From Xylophilus sp. Leaf220 (GTDB lineage Bacteria > Pseudomonadota > Gammaproteobacteria > Burkholderiales > Burkholderiaceae_C): a DNA stretch of 64,000 bases. The notes beneath the pieces were generated by a model. It was not told the origin of the DNA, searched no databases, and was given only the letters and a program-made list of their open reading frames with translations. Shown here one piece after another: positions 37,934-47,358 of this stretch. Both the position numbers and the translations under genes were made by a program. The stretch covers positions 186,339 through 250,338 of the forward strand of contig NZ_LMKO01000022.1 of assembly GCF_001421705.1 (NCBI RefSeq), written 5' to 3'. How positions within the stretch are numbered: the first letter of the stretch is position 1; the number at the start of each line of letters is the position of its first letter.

Positions 37934-40696
37934 CTAGACCAGCTGGCCGTGGCAGTTCTTGTACTTCTTGCCGCTGCCGCACGGGCACGGATCGTTGCGG
38001 CCCACGCGGGGCACGTCGGACGACGACAGCGTCTGCTCGGCGCGGGCCTGGTTGCCGGCGGTGGTCTCCACCTCGCCGGTCTCGGTCGGGGCCTGGTAGG
38101 TCACGTTGGCGATCGACTCGGCACGGCTCTCCATCGCCTCGGCGGCTTCGCCCAGCTCGTCGCGCGACTGCACCTGCACCGTCATCAGCACGCGGGTGAC
38201 CTCGGCCTTGACCGCGTCGAGCAGCTGGCTGAACAGCTCGAAGGCCTCGCGCTTGTATTCCTGCTTCGGCTGCTTCTGCGCGTAGCCGCGCAGGTGGATG
38301 CCCTGGCGCAGGTAGTCGAGCGCGGCCAGGTGCTCGCGCCAGTGCGAGTCGATGCTCTGCAGCAGCACCACCCGTTCGAACTGGGTGAACTGCTCGCCGC
38401 CCACCTGGGCGACCTTGGCTTCGAAGGCGGCATCGGCCGCGGCCAGCACCTTCTCGAGGATGTCGTCGTCGGTGATCGCGCTGGAGGCTTCGACTTCCGA
38501 ACGCAGCGGAAGGTCGAGCTGCCACTCCTGGGTCAGCGTGCCTTCGAGCGCGGGCAGGTCCCACTGCTCCTCGACCGATTCGGCGGGCACGTACTGGCGC
38601 ACCAGATCGGTGAAGGTGCTCTGGCGCAGGCCGTTGATCTGCGGCGAGAGGTCGCTCGCGTCCAGGATCTCGTTGCGCTGCTGGTAGATGACCTTGCGCT
38701 GGTCGTTGGAGACGTCGTCGTACTCCAGCAACTGCTTGCGCACGTCGAAGTTGCGGGCCTCGACCTTGCGCTGCGCGCTCTCGATGCTGCGGGTGACGAT
38801 GCCGGCCTCGATCGCCTCGCCCTCGGGCATCTTCAGGCGTTCCATGATCGACTTGACCCGGTCGCCCGCGAAGATGCGCATCAGCGTGTCGTCCAGGCTC
38901 AGGTAGAAGCGCGACGAGCCCGGATCGCCCTGGCGGCCCGAGCGACCGCGCAGCTGGTTGTCGATGCGGCGCGATTCGTGGCGCTCGGTGGCGATGATCC
39001 GCAGGCCGCCCTGTTCGGTGACGAAGGCGTGGTCCTTTTCCCACTGCGCACGCAGCTCGGCGGCGCGGGCGGCCTTGGCGGCCTCGTCGAGCGTCTCGTC
39101 GGCCTCGACTTCCTTCAGCATCTTCTCCAGGCTGCCGCCCAGCACGATGTCGGTACCGCGGCCGGCCATGTTGGTGGCGATGGTGATCATCTTCGGCTTG
39201 CCGGCCTGGGCGACGATGTCGGCCTCGCGGGCATGCTGCTTGGCGTTGAGCACCTGGTGCGGCAGGTTCTCGCGGATCAGCAGCGCGTCGATGATTTCCG
39301 AGTTCTCGATCGAGGTGGTGCCCACCAGCACCGGCTGGCCGCGCTCGTAGCACTCGCGGATGTCCTGGATCGCCGCCTCGTACTTTTCCTGGGTGGTCTT
39401 GTAGACGCGGTCGAGCTGGTCGGTGCGCTTGCTGACCCGGTTCGGCGGAATGACGATGGTCTCCAGGCCGTAGATTTCCTGGAACTCGTAGGCCTCGGTA
39501 TCGGCGGTGCCGGTCATGCCCGAGAGCTTGCCGTACAGGCGGAAGTAGTTCTGGAAGGTGATCGAAGCCAGCGTCTGGTTCTCGGCCTGGATGTCCACGC
39601 CTTCCTTCGATTCGACGGCCTGGTGCAGGCCTTCGCTCCAGCGGCGGCCGGACATCAGGCGGCCGGTGAACTCGTCGACGATGACGATCTCGCCGTTTTG
39701 CACCACGTAGTGCTGGTCGCGGTGGTAGAGGTGGTTGGCCCGCAGCGCCGCGTACAGGTGGTGCATCAGCGAGATGTTGGACGGGTCGTAGAGCGACGCG
39801 CCCTCGGGCAGCAGGCCTTCGCTGGCCAGGATGCGCTCGGCGCTCTCGTGGCCCTGCTCGGTCAGGAAGACCTGGCGGCTCTTCTCGTCGATGGTGAAGT
39901 CGCCCGGCTTGGTCACGCCCTCGCCGGTGCGCGGATCGGCCTCGCCCTCTTGTCGGACCAGCAGCGGCACCACGCGGTTGATCGCGATGTAGGTGGCGGT
40001 ATGGTCCTCGGCCTGGCCGCTGATGATCAGCGGGGTGCGGGCCTCGTCGATCAGGATCGAATCGACCTCGTCGACGATCGCGTAGTTGAGGGCGCGCTGC
40101 ACGCGGTCGCCGCTCTCGTACACCATGTTGTCGCGCAGGTAGTCGAAGCCGTACTCGTTGTTGGTGCCGTAGGTGATGTCGGCGTTGTAGGCGGCCTGCT
40201 TCTCCTCGCGCGGCAGGTTGGGTAGGTTGATGCCCACCGACAGGCCGAGGAAGTTGTAGAGCCGCGCCATCCATTCGGCGTCGCGCTGCGCGAGGTAGTC
40301 GTTGACCGTCACGACGTGCACGCCCTTGCCGGTAAGCGCGTTCAGATAGACCGGCAGGGTGGCGGTGAGGGTCTTGCCCTCGCCGGTGCGCATCTCGGCG
40401 ATCTTGCCGTAGTGCAGCGACATGCCGCCGAGCAGCTGCACGTCGAAGTGCCGCATCTTCATGACCCGCTTGGAGCCCTCGCGCACCACGGCGAAGGCTT
40501 CGGGCAGCAGCTTGTCGAGCGATTCGCCCGCCGCCACCCGTTGCTTGAACTCGTCGGTCTTGGCGCGCAGCTGGGCGTCGTCGAGCTTCTCGAACTCGGG
40601 CTCCATCGCATTGATGCGCGAGACCGCGCCGCGGTACTGCTTGAGCAGGCGGTCGTTACGGCTGCCGAAGAGTTTGGTCAGAAAGTTGGTGGCCAT
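37934..40696 (-). CDS. secA: Protein translocase ATPase SecA
   Basis: Motor ATPase that drives preproteins through SecYEG. The 920-residue protein starts [19 protein letters not shown] and shows the nucleotide-binding motifs [58 protein letters not shown] and [17 protein letters not shown], with a C-terminal zinc site ([14 protein letters not shown]). Length is normal (E. coli 901). The ATG at 40696 is chosen. A TAAAAT -10 box lies about 100 bases upstream. First gene of a minus-strand run secA-argJ-DUF815-mutT. Confidence 0.97.
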   Translation of the reverse strand: MATNFLTKLFGSRNDRLLKQYRGAVSRINAMEPEFEKLDDAQLRAKTDEFKQRVAAGESLDKLLPEAFAVVREGSKRVMKMRHFDVQLLGGMSLHYGKIAEMRTGEGKTLTATLPVYLNALTGKGVHVVTVNDYLAQRDAEWMARLYNFLGLSVGINLPNLPREEKQAAYNADITYGTNNEYGFDYLRDNMVYESGDRVQRALNYAIVDEVDSILIDEARTPLIISGQAEDHTATYIAINRVVPLLVRQEGEADPRTGEGVTKPGDFTIDEKSRQVFLTEQGHESAERILASEGLLPEGASLYDPSNISLMHHLYAALRANHLYHRDQHYVVQNGEIVIVDEFTGRLMSGRRWSEGLHQAVESKEGVDIQAENQTLASITFQNYFRLYGKLSGMTGTADTEAYEFQEIYGLETIVIPPNRVSKRTDQLDRVYKTTQEKYEAAIQDIRECYERGQPVLVGTTSIENSEIIDALLIRENLPHQVLNAKQHAREADIVAQAGKPKMITIATNMAGRGTDIVLGGSLEKMLKEVEADETLDEAAKAARAAELRAQWEKDHAFVTEQGGLRIIATERHESRRIDNQLRGRSGRQGDPGSSRFYLSLDDTLMRIFAGDRVKSIMERLKMPEGEAIEAGIVTRSIESAQRKVEARNFDVRKQLLEYDDVSNDQRKVIYQQRNEILDASDLSPQINGLRQSTFTDLVRQYVPAESVEEQWDLPALEGTLTQEWQLDLPLRSEVEASSAITDDDILEKVLAAADAAFEAKVAQVGGEQFTQFERVVLLQSIDSHWREHLAALDYLRQGIHLRGYAQKQPKQEYKREAFELFSQLLDAVKAEVTRVLMTVQVQSRDELGEAAEAMESRAESIANVTYQAPTETGEVETTAGNQARAEQTLSSSDVPRVGRNDPCPCGSGKKYKNCHGQLV

Positions 40697-40796
40697 GCAT
40701 GCGGGTGCCGCCTGCCCGTCTGCACGCGCGGGGCGACCCATCCTCGAAGGGTATGTGAAATGAATCCTGACGCTGCCGTGGCAGGCCAAACCCCGG

Positions 40797-40802
40797 ATTT
40801 TA
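40797..40802 (-). promoter_or_regulatory. -10 box of secA
   Basis: Minus-strand TAAAAT in the context GCTAAAATCCGGGG, about 100 bases before the secA ATG. The form matches other -10 boxes in this window. No clear -35. Confidence 0.4.
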
Positions 40803-40892
40803 GCGTCGCGATGCGCGGCCGGCGCGACGGGGATAATCGGCCCATCGCCAAGGCGCCTGCCACCGGCGCCCGCACCCCACGTCTGGAACTTG

Positions 40893-41201
40893 ATGCACCG
40901 CCGCCACCACGCCGTTCCCCTGATGCAGGCGGCCGAGCAGTCGCCCACCCTGGCCCGCCTGACCGGGCTGGCCCGCGACTCGGGCGAGCGCCTGCGGCAG
41001 GTCCAGGAACTGATCCCGCCGGGCCTGCGCGGCACGGTGCGGGCCGGCCCGATCGAGGGCGCGACCTGGTGCCTGCTGGTGGACAGCAACGCCGCGGCCG
41101 CCAAGCTGCGGCAGCTGGTGCCGGCGCTGCTGGCGCATCTGCGGACCAAGGGATGGGCGGTGGAGGCGATCCGCCTCAAGGTGCTGACGCGGGGGCGCTG
41201 A
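40893..41201 (+). CDS. DUF721/DciA-like protein
   Basis: A 102-residue protein with the compact DUF721 pattern: [20 protein letters not shown], then [20 protein letters not shown] and [31 protein letters not shown]. DciA (DUF721) is known as the replicative-helicase operator in bacteria lacking DnaC/DnaI, so a role in loading DnaB is inferred. I chose the ATG at 40893; an in-frame TTG sits one codon upstream. It is divergent from secA, with a GATAAT box at 40832-40837 upstream. Distant homology, so the function is less certain than the family. Confidence 0.75.
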   Translation: MHRRHHAVPLMQAAEQSPTLARLTGLARDSGERLRQVQELIPPGLRGTVRAGPIEGATWCLLVDSNAAAAKLRQLVPALLAHLRTKGWAVEAIRLKVLTRGR

Positions 41202-41254
41202 GGCCCGGGCGCTCGCCGGGCTTTCCTGGGGGAAACGGGCGAGGCGAAGAAGGA

Positions 41255-41330
41255 TGGTGCCGCTTGTCGGAATCGAACTGACGACCTTCCGCTTACAAGG
41301 CGGGTGCTCTACCAACTGAGCTAAAGCGGC
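41255..41330 (-). tRNA. tRNA-Thr (TGT anticodon)
   Basis: A complete 76-nt cloverleaf with encoded CCA: acceptor GCCGCTT/AAGCGGC, D-arm GCTCAGTTGGTAGAGC, anticodon loop CTTGTAA giving anticodon TGT, T-arm GGTTCGATTC-like, and ACCA at the 3-prime end. It lies 55 bases downstream of sspB on the same strand. Confidence 0.95.
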
Positions 41331-41385
41331 GAACTCGGGATTCTAGTGCGGCCGGCGACGCACGCGCATGCGCCGCGGCCGGAAC

Positions 41386-41913
41386 TCACTTGACGCGCTT
41401 CAGCGAAGGTCGGGGGGCGTCGCCTGCGGGCGGGCGTGGCGGCTCGTCGTCGGAACCCGACGGCGCGGGTGCGTCGGTGTCGTCGACCGCCACCAGTTGC
41501 ATGACCCGCGGCTCGCCGCCGGGTGCCGCCGGCTGCGGGCTGCCGGTGTCCATCGCCTCGGGCCCGGCCTGCGCCAGGCCGCCTGCCTCGGGCACGCCCA
41601 TCGGGAAGGCCATGCCCTGCCCGTTCTCGCGGGCGTAGATGGCCATCACCCGGCTGATCGGCACCATGATGTCGCGCGAGGTGCCGGCGAAACGCGCCTT
41701 GAACTCGATGAAGTCGTTGCCGAGCTGCAGCGAGCTGGTCGCGTCGTAGCTGATGTTCAGCACGATCTCGCCGTTCTTCACGTATTCGCGCGGCACCTGC
41801 ACCGCCTCGTCGACGCGCACCGCGACATAGGGCGTGAAGCCGTTGTCGGTGCACCATTCGTAGAGGGCACGGATCAGGTAGGGCCGTGTCGAGGTGGATT
41901 CCAGCGCGTTCAT
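41386..41913 (-). CDS. sspB: ClpXP protease specificity-enhancing factor SspB
   Basis: Adaptor that tethers ssrA-tagged proteins to ClpXP. The 175-residue protein has TRPYLIRALYEWCTDNGFTPYVAVRV, NISYDATSSLQLGNDFIEFKARF and ISRVMAIYARENGQGMAF, all typical. The Pro/Ala/Gly/Asp-rich C-terminal tail (about residues 115-175) ends PSLKRVK and fits the flexible ClpX-binding end. Starts 14 bases after sspA; they form an operon. Confidence 0.95.
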   Translation of the reverse strand: MNALESTSTRPYLIRALYEWCTDNGFTPYVAVRVDEAVQVPREYVKNGEIVLNISYDATSSLQLGNDFIEFKARFAGTSRDIMVPISRVMAIYARENGQGMAFPMGVPEAGGLAQAGPEAMDTGSPQPAAPGGEPRVMQLVAVDDTDAPAPSGSDDEPPRPPAGDAPRPSLKRVK

Positions 41914-41927
41914 GGGGCCGATCTTAC

Positions 41928-42539
41928 TTACTTGCGCATGACCTTTTCGGACGGCGTCAGCGCTTCGATGTAGGCGGGGCGCGAGAAGATGCGCTCGGCG
42001 TACTTCAGCAGCGGCGCGGCGTTCTTGCTCAGGTCGATGCCGTAGTAGTCCAGGCGCCAGAGCAGCGGTGCGATGGCCACGTCGAGCATCGAGAAGTTGT
42101 CGCCCAGCATGAACTTGTTCTTCAGGAACACCGGGGCCAGCTGCGTCAGGCGGTCGCGGATGTGGGCACGGGCCTTCTCCAGCGCCTTCTCGTTGCCCTT
42201 GACAGCGCGCGACTCGAGGACGTTGACGTGCACGAAGAGTTCCTTCTCGAAGTTGAGCAGGAACAGCCGCACGCGGGCGCGGTCGACCGGGTCGCCGGGC
42301 ATCAGCTGCGGATGCGGGAAGCGCTCGTCGATGTACTCGTTGATGATGTTCGACTCGTACAGGATCAGGTCGCGCTCGACCAGGATCGGCACCTGGCCGT
42401 ACGGATTCATCACGTTGATGTCTTCGGGCTTGTTGTAGAGATCGACGTCCCGGATCTCGAAGTCCATGCCCTTCTCGAACAGAACGAAGCGGCAACGGTG
42501 GGAGAAGGGGCAGGTCGTACCCGAGTAAAGCACCATCAT
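41928..42539 (-). CDS. sspA: Stringent starvation protein A
   Basis: Glutathione-S-transferase-fold protein that binds RNA polymerase in starvation and acid stress. The 203-residue protein begins MMVLYSGTTCPFSHRCRFVL and has the GST-like N-domain with NPYGQVPILVERDLILYES and a helical C-domain with the SspA-type ADxxxAP-like segment SMLDVAIAPLLWRLDYYG. AGGAG lies 9 bases before the start. Downstream of petC in the usual pet-sspAB order. Confidence 0.95.
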   Translation of the reverse strand: MMVLYSGTTCPFSHRCRFVLFEKGMDFEIRDVDLYNKPEDINVMNPYGQVPILVERDLILYESNIINEYIDERFPHPQLMPGDPVDRARVRLFLLNFEKELFVHVNVLESRAVKGNEKALEKARAHIRDRLTQLAPVFLKNKFMLGDNFSMLDVAIAPLLWRLDYYGIDLSKNAAPLLKYAERIFSRPAYIEALTPSEKVMRK

Positions 42540-42594
42540 GGTGGAAGGCTCCTAAAAATCGAAGGAGCGGGGGTGCGATGCACTCCCACTCCAG

Positions 42595-42626
42595 AAAATG
42601 CCAACGCGCGGGACGGGCCCGCGCGT
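42595..42626 (-). terminator. Hairpin after petC
   Basis: Minus-strand perfect 9-bp stem ACGCGCGGG/CCCGCGCGT with a 5-base loop (42604-42626), then TTTTC. The T-run comes several bases late, so termination may be partial; sspA follows 56 bases on. Confidence 0.5.
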
Positions 42627-42651
42627 GGCGATGTGAGGGCGGACGCGAAGA

Positions 42652-43425
42652 CTACTTCACGTCCTTCCAGAACGCCGCGTTGAGGCGCCAGGTGAAGACC
42701 GTCAGCACCAGCAGGAACAGCAATACGGCGACGCCCAGCCGCACCCGCGTGTTCTGTGCCGGCTCGGCCATCCACTGCAGGTAGTTGACCAGATCGCCGA
42801 TCGACTGCTCGTACTGCAGCGGCGTCAGGGTACCGGGCTTGGTCTGCTCCCAGCCGGTGAAGACGTGGGTGGCGTGGCCGTGCTCCATGCGTTCTTCGTA
42901 CACCGGGCGGCGCTCGCCCTGCAGCTCCCACAGCACGTTCGGCATGCCGACGTTGGGATAGGCCAGGTTGTTCCAGCCGGTCGGCTTGGTCTCGTCGCGG
43001 TAGAAGGTACGCAGGAAGGTGTAGAGGTAATCCGCACCCGATCCGCCGTGGCCGGCGCGCGACCGGGCCACCAGGGTCAGGTCGGGCGGGTTGCCGCCGA
43101 ACCATTCCTTGGCCTGCTTCGGATCGATCGCGGCCTTCATCGTGTCGCCCACCTTCTCGGTGGTGAACAGCAGATTGTCCTTGACCTGCTGCTCCGACAG
43201 GCCGATGTCCTGCAGCCGGTTGTAGCGCATGAAGGCCGCCGAGTGGCAGCCCAGGCAGTAGTTGACGAAGATCTTGGCGCCGTTCTGCAGCGACTGCAGA
43301 TCGTTGGTCTTGTTGGGCGCCTTGTCCCAGGCGATGCCGCCCTCGGCAGCGTGCGCGCCGGTGGCCAGGCCTGCGGCCGCCACCAGCGCCAGCAGGATCT
43401 TCTTTGCGTAACCCGTGGTGTTCAT
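42652..43425 (-). CDS. petC: Cytochrome c1
   Basis: Haem c subunit of the cytochrome bc1 complex that hands electrons to soluble cytochrome c. The 257-residue protein has a signal-type N-terminus (ILLALVAAAGLATGAHA), the haem-binding CLGCH in NYCLGCHSAAFMRYNRLQ, the region around ERMEHGHATHV and the C-terminal membrane anchor VAVLLFLLVLTVFTWRLNAAF. The axial Met is not confidently placed by eye. Third gene of petA-petB-petC, in the normal order. Confidence 0.96.
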   Translation of the reverse strand: MNTTGYAKKILLALVAAAGLATGAHAAEGGIAWDKAPNKTNDLQSLQNGAKIFVNYCLGCHSAAFMRYNRLQDIGLSEQQVKDNLLFTTEKVGDTMKAAIDPKQAKEWFGGNPPDLTLVARSRAGHGGSGADYLYTFLRTFYRDETKPTGWNNLAYPNVGMPNVLWELQGERRPVYEERMEHGHATHVFTGWEQTKPGTLTPLQYEQSIGDLVNYLQWMAEPAQNTRVRLGVAVLLFLLVLTVFTWRLNAAFWKDVK

Positions 43426-43448
43426 CGTGGTTCTCTCGAGGCTCGGGC

Positions 43449-44849
43449 TCAGTGCGCGGCGAAGGTGACGCGGTCGGGCACCGGCTTGGGTTCGCCCAGG
43501 CGGCTCCACCACGGCATCAGCAGGAAGAAGCCGAAATAGAACAGGGTGCCGACTTGCGACACGCGCTCGCCGAGCGGCGACGGCGGCTGCACGCCCAAGT
43601 AGCCCAGCACCACGAAGTTGACGACGAAGATGCCGTAGAGGTACTTGTGCCAGCCCGGACGGTAGCGGATCGACTTGACCGGGCTGTGGTCGAGCCACGG
43701 CAGGAAGAACAGGATGACGACCGCGCCGCCCATCACCACCACGCCCCAGAACTTGGCGTCGATCGACAGCATCGCGGCGATCGCGCCGAGGGCCACCAGC
43801 ACGATCAGGCCCTTCAGGAAACCGGCCAGCTTACTCTTCACGGCACACAGGATGGCGGCGCCCAGCACGCATGCGATCAGCGCGTACATCATCTCGCTGG
43901 TGATGGCGCGCAGCATCGAATAGAACGGGGTGAAGTACCAGACCGGCGCGATGTGGTTCGGCGTCTTCAGCGGATCGGCCGGAATGAAGTTGTTGTATTC
44001 CAGGAAGTAGCCGCCGGCCTCGGGTGCGAAGAAGATGATGGCGGTGAAGGCCATCAGGAACACGCAGACGCCGAAGATGTCGTGCACCGTGTAGTACGGA
44101 TGGAACGGAATGCCGTCGAGCGGAATGCCCTTCGCGTCCTTGTACTTCTTGATCTCGACGCCGTCGGGGTTGTTGGAGCCCACTTCATGCAGCGCGATGA
44201 TGTGCGCCACCACCAGGCCGAGCAGCACCAGCGGCACGGCGATGACGTGGAAGCTGAAGAAGCGGTTGAGCGTGGCGTCGGACACCACGTAGTCGCCGCG
44301 GATCAGCAGGGCCAGGTCGGGACCGACGAAGGGGATCGCGGCGAACAGGTTGACGATCACCTGCGCGCCCCAGTACGACATCTGGCCCCAGGGCAGCAGA
44401 TAGCCCATGAACGCCTCGGCCATCAGGCACAGGAAGATGCCGCAGCCGAAGAGCCAGACCAGCTCGCGCGGCTTGCGGTAGCTGCCGTACATCAGCCCGC
44501 GGAACATGTGCAGGTACACCACCACGAAGAACGCCGAGGCGCCGGTGGAGTGCATGTAGCGGATCAGCCAGCCCCACGGCACGTCGCGCATGATGTACTC
44601 GACCGAAGCGAACGCCAGCGTCGCATCGGGCTTGTAGTGCATCACCAGGAAGATGCCGGTGACGATTTGGATCACCAGCACCAGCAGCGCCAGCGATCCG
44701 AAGATGTACCAGAAGTTGAAGTTCTTCGGAGCGTAGTACTCGCTCATGTGCTCTTTGTAGAGCTTGGACGCCGGGAACCGGTTGTCCACCCAGTTCATCA
44801 GCTTGGCACCGACCGGTGCATTGGGGGAAATGGGTTTGAATTCAGCCAT
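43449..44849 (-). CDS. petB: Cytochrome b
   Basis: Quinol-oxidising di-haem subunit of the bc1 complex in the inner membrane. The 466-residue protein has the N-terminal [20 protein letters not shown], about eight membrane helices, the Q-site PEWYF-like motif (here [13 protein letters not shown]) and the haem histidines in helices II and IV (for example [17 protein letters not shown]). Longer than mitochondrial cytochrome b because of an extra C-terminal span, as in proteobacteria. It follows petA by 13 bases. Confidence 0.96.
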   Translation of the reverse strand: MAEFKPISPNAPVGAKLMNWVDNRFPASKLYKEHMSEYYAPKNFNFWYIFGSLALLVLVIQIVTGIFLVMHYKPDATLAFASVEYIMRDVPWGWLIRYMHSTGASAFFVVVYLHMFRGLMYGSYRKPRELVWLFGCGIFLCLMAEAFMGYLLPWGQMSYWGAQVIVNLFAAIPFVGPDLALLIRGDYVVSDATLNRFFSFHVIAVPLVLLGLVVAHIIALHEVGSNNPDGVEIKKYKDAKGIPLDGIPFHPYYTVHDIFGVCVFLMAFTAIIFFAPEAGGYFLEYNNFIPADPLKTPNHIAPVWYFTPFYSMLRAITSEMMYALIACVLGAAILCAVKSKLAGFLKGLIVLVALGAIAAMLSIDAKFWGVVVMGGAVVILFFLPWLDHSPVKSIRYRPGWHKYLYGIFVVNFVVLGYLGVQPPSPLGERVSQVGTLFYFGFFLLMPWWSRLGEPKPVPDRVTFAAH

Positions 44850-44862
44850 GGCCGTGTCTCCG

Positions 44863-45480
44863 TCAAGCCTTCTTGTTGTCTTCGCCGATCAGCAGGCGCG
44901 TATCGGTCAGGTACATGTGGGGCGGCACCGGCAGATTGTCCGGTGCAGGCTTGTTCTTGAAGACGCGGCCCGCCAGGTCGAAGGTCGATCCGTGGCAGGG
45001 GCAGAGGAAGCCGCCTTCCCAGTTGTCCGGCAGCGACGGCTGGGGGCCCGCCTGCAGGCGATCCACCGGCGAACAGCCGAGGTGGGTGCAGATGCCGACC
45101 ACCACCAGCACTTCGGGCTTGATCGAGCGGCCTTCGTTGCGGGCGTATGCGGGGGTGAATTCGTCCGGGTTGCGCAGCGATTTCGGATCGGCCAGCTGGC
45201 TGTCGATCTTCGGCAGCTCATCGACCTGCGCCTTGCTGCGCTTCAGGATCCAGACCGGCTTGCCCCGCCACTCGACGGTCATCTTCTCGCCTTCCTTCAG
45301 GCCGGAGATGTCGACTTCCACCGCGGCACCCGCGGCCTTGGCCTTCTCGGACGGCTGGAAGGTGCTCACGAAGGGAATGGCGGTAGCCACGCCCCCGACC
45401 GCACCGGCGCAGCTCGAGGCGATGAGCCAGGTGCGCTTGCTGCGGTCGATCCTCGGGCGCTCGACTAAAGATTCACTCAT
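44863..45480 (-). CDS. petA: Ubiquinol-cytochrome c reductase Rieske iron-sulfur protein
   Basis: Rieske [2Fe-2S] subunit of the bc1 complex. The 205-residue protein has one N-terminal membrane anchor ([21 protein letters not shown]) and the cluster motifs CTHLGC and CPCHGS near the C-terminus. The signal reads DRSKRTWL: a lysine-arginine pair where Tat substrates usually have two arginines. First gene of petABC; a TACAAT -10 box lies about 45 bases upstream. Identity is certain; the Tat route is likely from family knowledge. Confidence 0.96.
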   Translation of the reverse strand: MSESLVERPRIDRSKRTWLIASSCAGAVGGVATAIPFVSTFQPSEKAKAAGAAVEVDISGLKEGEKMTVEWRGKPVWILKRSKAQVDELPKIDSQLADPKSLRNPDEFTPAYARNEGRSIKPEVLVVVGICTHLGCSPVDRLQAGPQPSLPDNWEGGFLCPCHGSTFDLAGRVFKNKPAPDNLPVPPHMYLTDTRLLIGEDNKKA

Positions 45481-45522
45481 GGAAATCCTCGATGATCATC
45501 GCTTGTTTGGGGTCAACCGAAG

Positions 45523-45528
45523 ATTGTA
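45523..45528 (-). promoter_or_regulatory. -10 box of petABC
   Basis: Minus-strand TACAAT (context GCTACAATCTTCGG), about 43 bases upstream of the petA start. Only the -10 is recognisable. Confidence 0.45.
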
Positions 45529-45635
45529 GCGGAGCGTTTCCAAGGGTTTTTCCCATCTCCGCACCTCCGGAAGCCCCCACGGTGCAGCGATACTGGCGCG
45601 CTTTCAACCCGTAAAAACCAGCGGAGGCGCACGCC

Positions 45636-46070
45636 ATGGGCATCGTTCAGGAATTCAAGGATTTCTCCCTCAAGGGCAACGTGGTCGATCTCGCGGTGGG
45701 CGTGATCATCGGCGGGGCCTTCGGCAAGATCGTCGATTCGCTGGTGAGCGACATCATCATGCCGGTGGTGGGCCTGGTGTTCGGCAAGCTCGACTTCTCC
45801 AGCATGTTCGCGGTGCTGGGCACGATTCCGGCGGGGGTGCCGCGCACACTGGTCGATTTGAAGAAGGCGGGCGTTCCCGTCTTCGCCTACGGCAACTTCA
45901 TCACGGTGGCGGTCAACTTCCTGATCCTGGCGCTGGTGATCTTCGTGATGGTCAAGCAGATCAACCGCCTGCGCCGCAAGGAGGCCGCGGCCCCGGCGGC
46001 ACCGGCCGCGCCGGCCGAGGACATCGTGCTGCTGCGCGAGATCCGCGACAGCCTGCGCGCTCGGCCTTGA
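45636..46070 (+). CDS. mscL: Large-conductance mechanosensitive channel
   Basis: Pentameric channel that opens under membrane tension during osmotic downshock. The 144-residue protein begins [39 protein letters not shown] with the conserved amphipathic helix and first span, a second span ([19 protein letters not shown]) and an Ala/Pro-rich cytoplasmic tail. Start ATG at 45636. Stands alone between divergent petA and convergent pdxA; a box-and-hairpin repeat with a T-rich end follows the stop. Confidence 0.96.
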   Translation: MGIVQEFKDFSLKGNVVDLAVGVIIGGAFGKIVDSLVSDIIMPVVGLVFGKLDFSSMFAVLGTIPAGVPRTLVDLKKAGVPVFAYGNFITVAVNFLILALVIFVMVKQINRLRRKEAAAPAAPAAPAEDIVLLREIRDSLRARP

Positions 46071-46079
46071 CCGCGCCCT

Positions 46080-46148
46080 GCTATTGAATCGATAGCTACA
46101 GGCCGGCATTCCGCGCCGGCCACGGCCACTTTTCGCTTGAAAAGCTAG
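46080..46148 (+). repeat. Family-3 box-and-hairpin repeat, copy E
   Basis: Box GCTATTGAATCGATAGC, then GGCCGGC-ATTCCGC-GCCGGCC, GGCC, and a second hairpin CTTTTC-GCTT-GAAAAG ending in GCTA. It sits 10 bases after the mscL stop, and its far end contains the pdxA stop (CTA on this strand, TAG on the minus). It is likely a bidirectional terminator of the convergent pair. Confidence 0.8.
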
Positions 46149-47191
46149 CCCGCCAGTACCCGGGCCATCCGCACCGCCGCCAGCAGGCTCGACGGATCGG
46201 CACGGCCGGTGCCGGCGATGTCGAAGGCGGTGCCGTGGTCGGGGCTGGTGCGCACCAGCGGCAGGCCCAGCGTCACGTTCACGCCCTGCTCCACGCCCAG
46301 GTACTTGACCGGGATCAGCCCCTGGTCGTGGTACATCGCGACCACCGCGTCGAACTCGCCCGGCCTGGTGGCCGTGTCGCGGGCTCGCATGAAGATCGTG
46401 TCGGGCGCGAACGGACCTGCAGCGTCGATGCCCTCGGCCCGTGCCGCGGCGATCGCCGGGGCGATGTGCAGGATTTCTTCCTGCCCGAACAGCCCGCCCT
46501 CCCCGGCGTGCGGATTGAGCCCCGCCACGCCCAGCCGCGGCGGGCGGCCCAGCATCCGCGCGAGCGACCGGTGGGCGATGCGCAGCGTCTGCAAAACGCT
46601 GTCTGCGTTCACCGCGTCGAGCGCGTCGCGCAGGGACATATGGATGCTGACCAGCACGGTGCGCAGCTCGTCGTTGGCCAGCATCATCCGCACCGGCACC
46701 TGGGCCACCGGCAGCGCCTGGAAAGCGGCGGCTTCGGCCTGCAGCAGTTCGGTGTGGCCGGGAAAGGATTCGCCGGCGGCGTGCAGCGCCTCCTTGTGCA
46801 ACGGCGCGGTGACCAGCCCCGCGATCTCGCCGCGCAGGGCCGCACGGGCCGCCCAGCGCACGCTCTCGGCCGCCTGCCGGCCGGCCTCGGCCGACACCGT
46901 GCCGAACGGCACCACCGCCCGCGCCACCACCACCGGCAGCACCGGAATGCAGCGCGACGGCAGGCCGGGTGCCTCGGCCGGCGACGCGATCTCGGCCACC
47001 GGGATCGACGGCCCGGCCCCCGCCACCACCGCCGCCGCCCGGCGCAGCACCGCGCGGTCGGCGACCACGAAGCAGCCGCGCAGCGCGTCCGGCGCATCGC
47101 GGAACAGCATGGCGATCGTCTCGGGGCCGATGCCGGCCGGATCACCCGCGGTGATCGCCAGCGGGCGAAGCGATGTCGGTGCAGAACTCAT
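46145..47191 (-). CDS. pdxA: 4-hydroxythreonine-4-phosphate dehydrogenase
   Basis: NAD-dependent enzyme of the DXP-dependent pyridoxal phosphate pathway. The 348-residue protein begins MSSAPTSLRPLAITAGDPAGIGPE and has the metal and phosphate-site segments HKEALHAAG, PGHTELLQ, NPHAGEGGLFGQEE, MYHDQGLIPVKY and the C-terminal TSPDHGTAFDIAGTGRADP. The ATG at 47191 is chosen; a longer frame upstream is just translated repeat. Normal length (E. coli 329). Downstream of the Nif3-like gene across a palindromic element. Confidence 0.95.
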   Translation of the reverse strand: MSSAPTSLRPLAITAGDPAGIGPETIAMLFRDAPDALRGCFVVADRAVLRRAAAVVAGAGPSIPVAEIASPAEAPGLPSRCIPVLPVVVARAVVPFGTVSAEAGRQAAESVRWAARAALRGEIAGLVTAPLHKEALHAAGESFPGHTELLQAEAAAFQALPVAQVPVRMMLANDELRTVLVSIHMSLRDALDAVNADSVLQTLRIAHRSLARMLGRPPRLGVAGLNPHAGEGGLFGQEEILHIAPAIAAARAEGIDAAGPFAPDTIFMRARDTATRPGEFDAVVAMYHDQGLIPVKYLGVEQGVNVTLGLPLVRTSPDHGTAFDIAGTGRADPSSLLAAVRMARVLAG

Positions 47192-47236
47192 CGGGTAGAA
47201 ATATTGAGAACAAGAGGCCCTGAGCACGGGCCACCG

Positions 47237-47358
47237 AAAAATGTGAAAGAACCGCAGCGAGCAAGCCCAAGTGTGCGTGGAGGACCGGAGCCGTACTTCG
47301 GTACGGTGAGGACCGCAGACGCGCAATCGGGCTGCGCAGCAGGTTCTCTCACATTTTC
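47237..47358 (-). repeat. Family-2 palindromic 3-prime element, copy 2
   Basis: About 122 bp, closely matching 8532-8655. The central hairpin is CCGTAC-TTCG-GTACGG here. The outer arms read AAATGTGA...TCACATTT where copy 1 has GGTGTGA...TCACACC, so both arms changed together and pairing is kept. The right end overlaps the TGA stop of the Nif3-like gene. Read on the minus strand it ends in TTTTTC. Confidence 0.85.

Noticed and set aside
41255-41330. tRNA-Thr as an integration site
   Set aside because: No integrase, no partial tRNA copy and no change in gene type on either side.
47192-47326. N-terminal extension of pdxA by 45 residues
   Set aside because: The extension is the translated palindromic repeat; PdxA similarity begins at the ATG at 47191.
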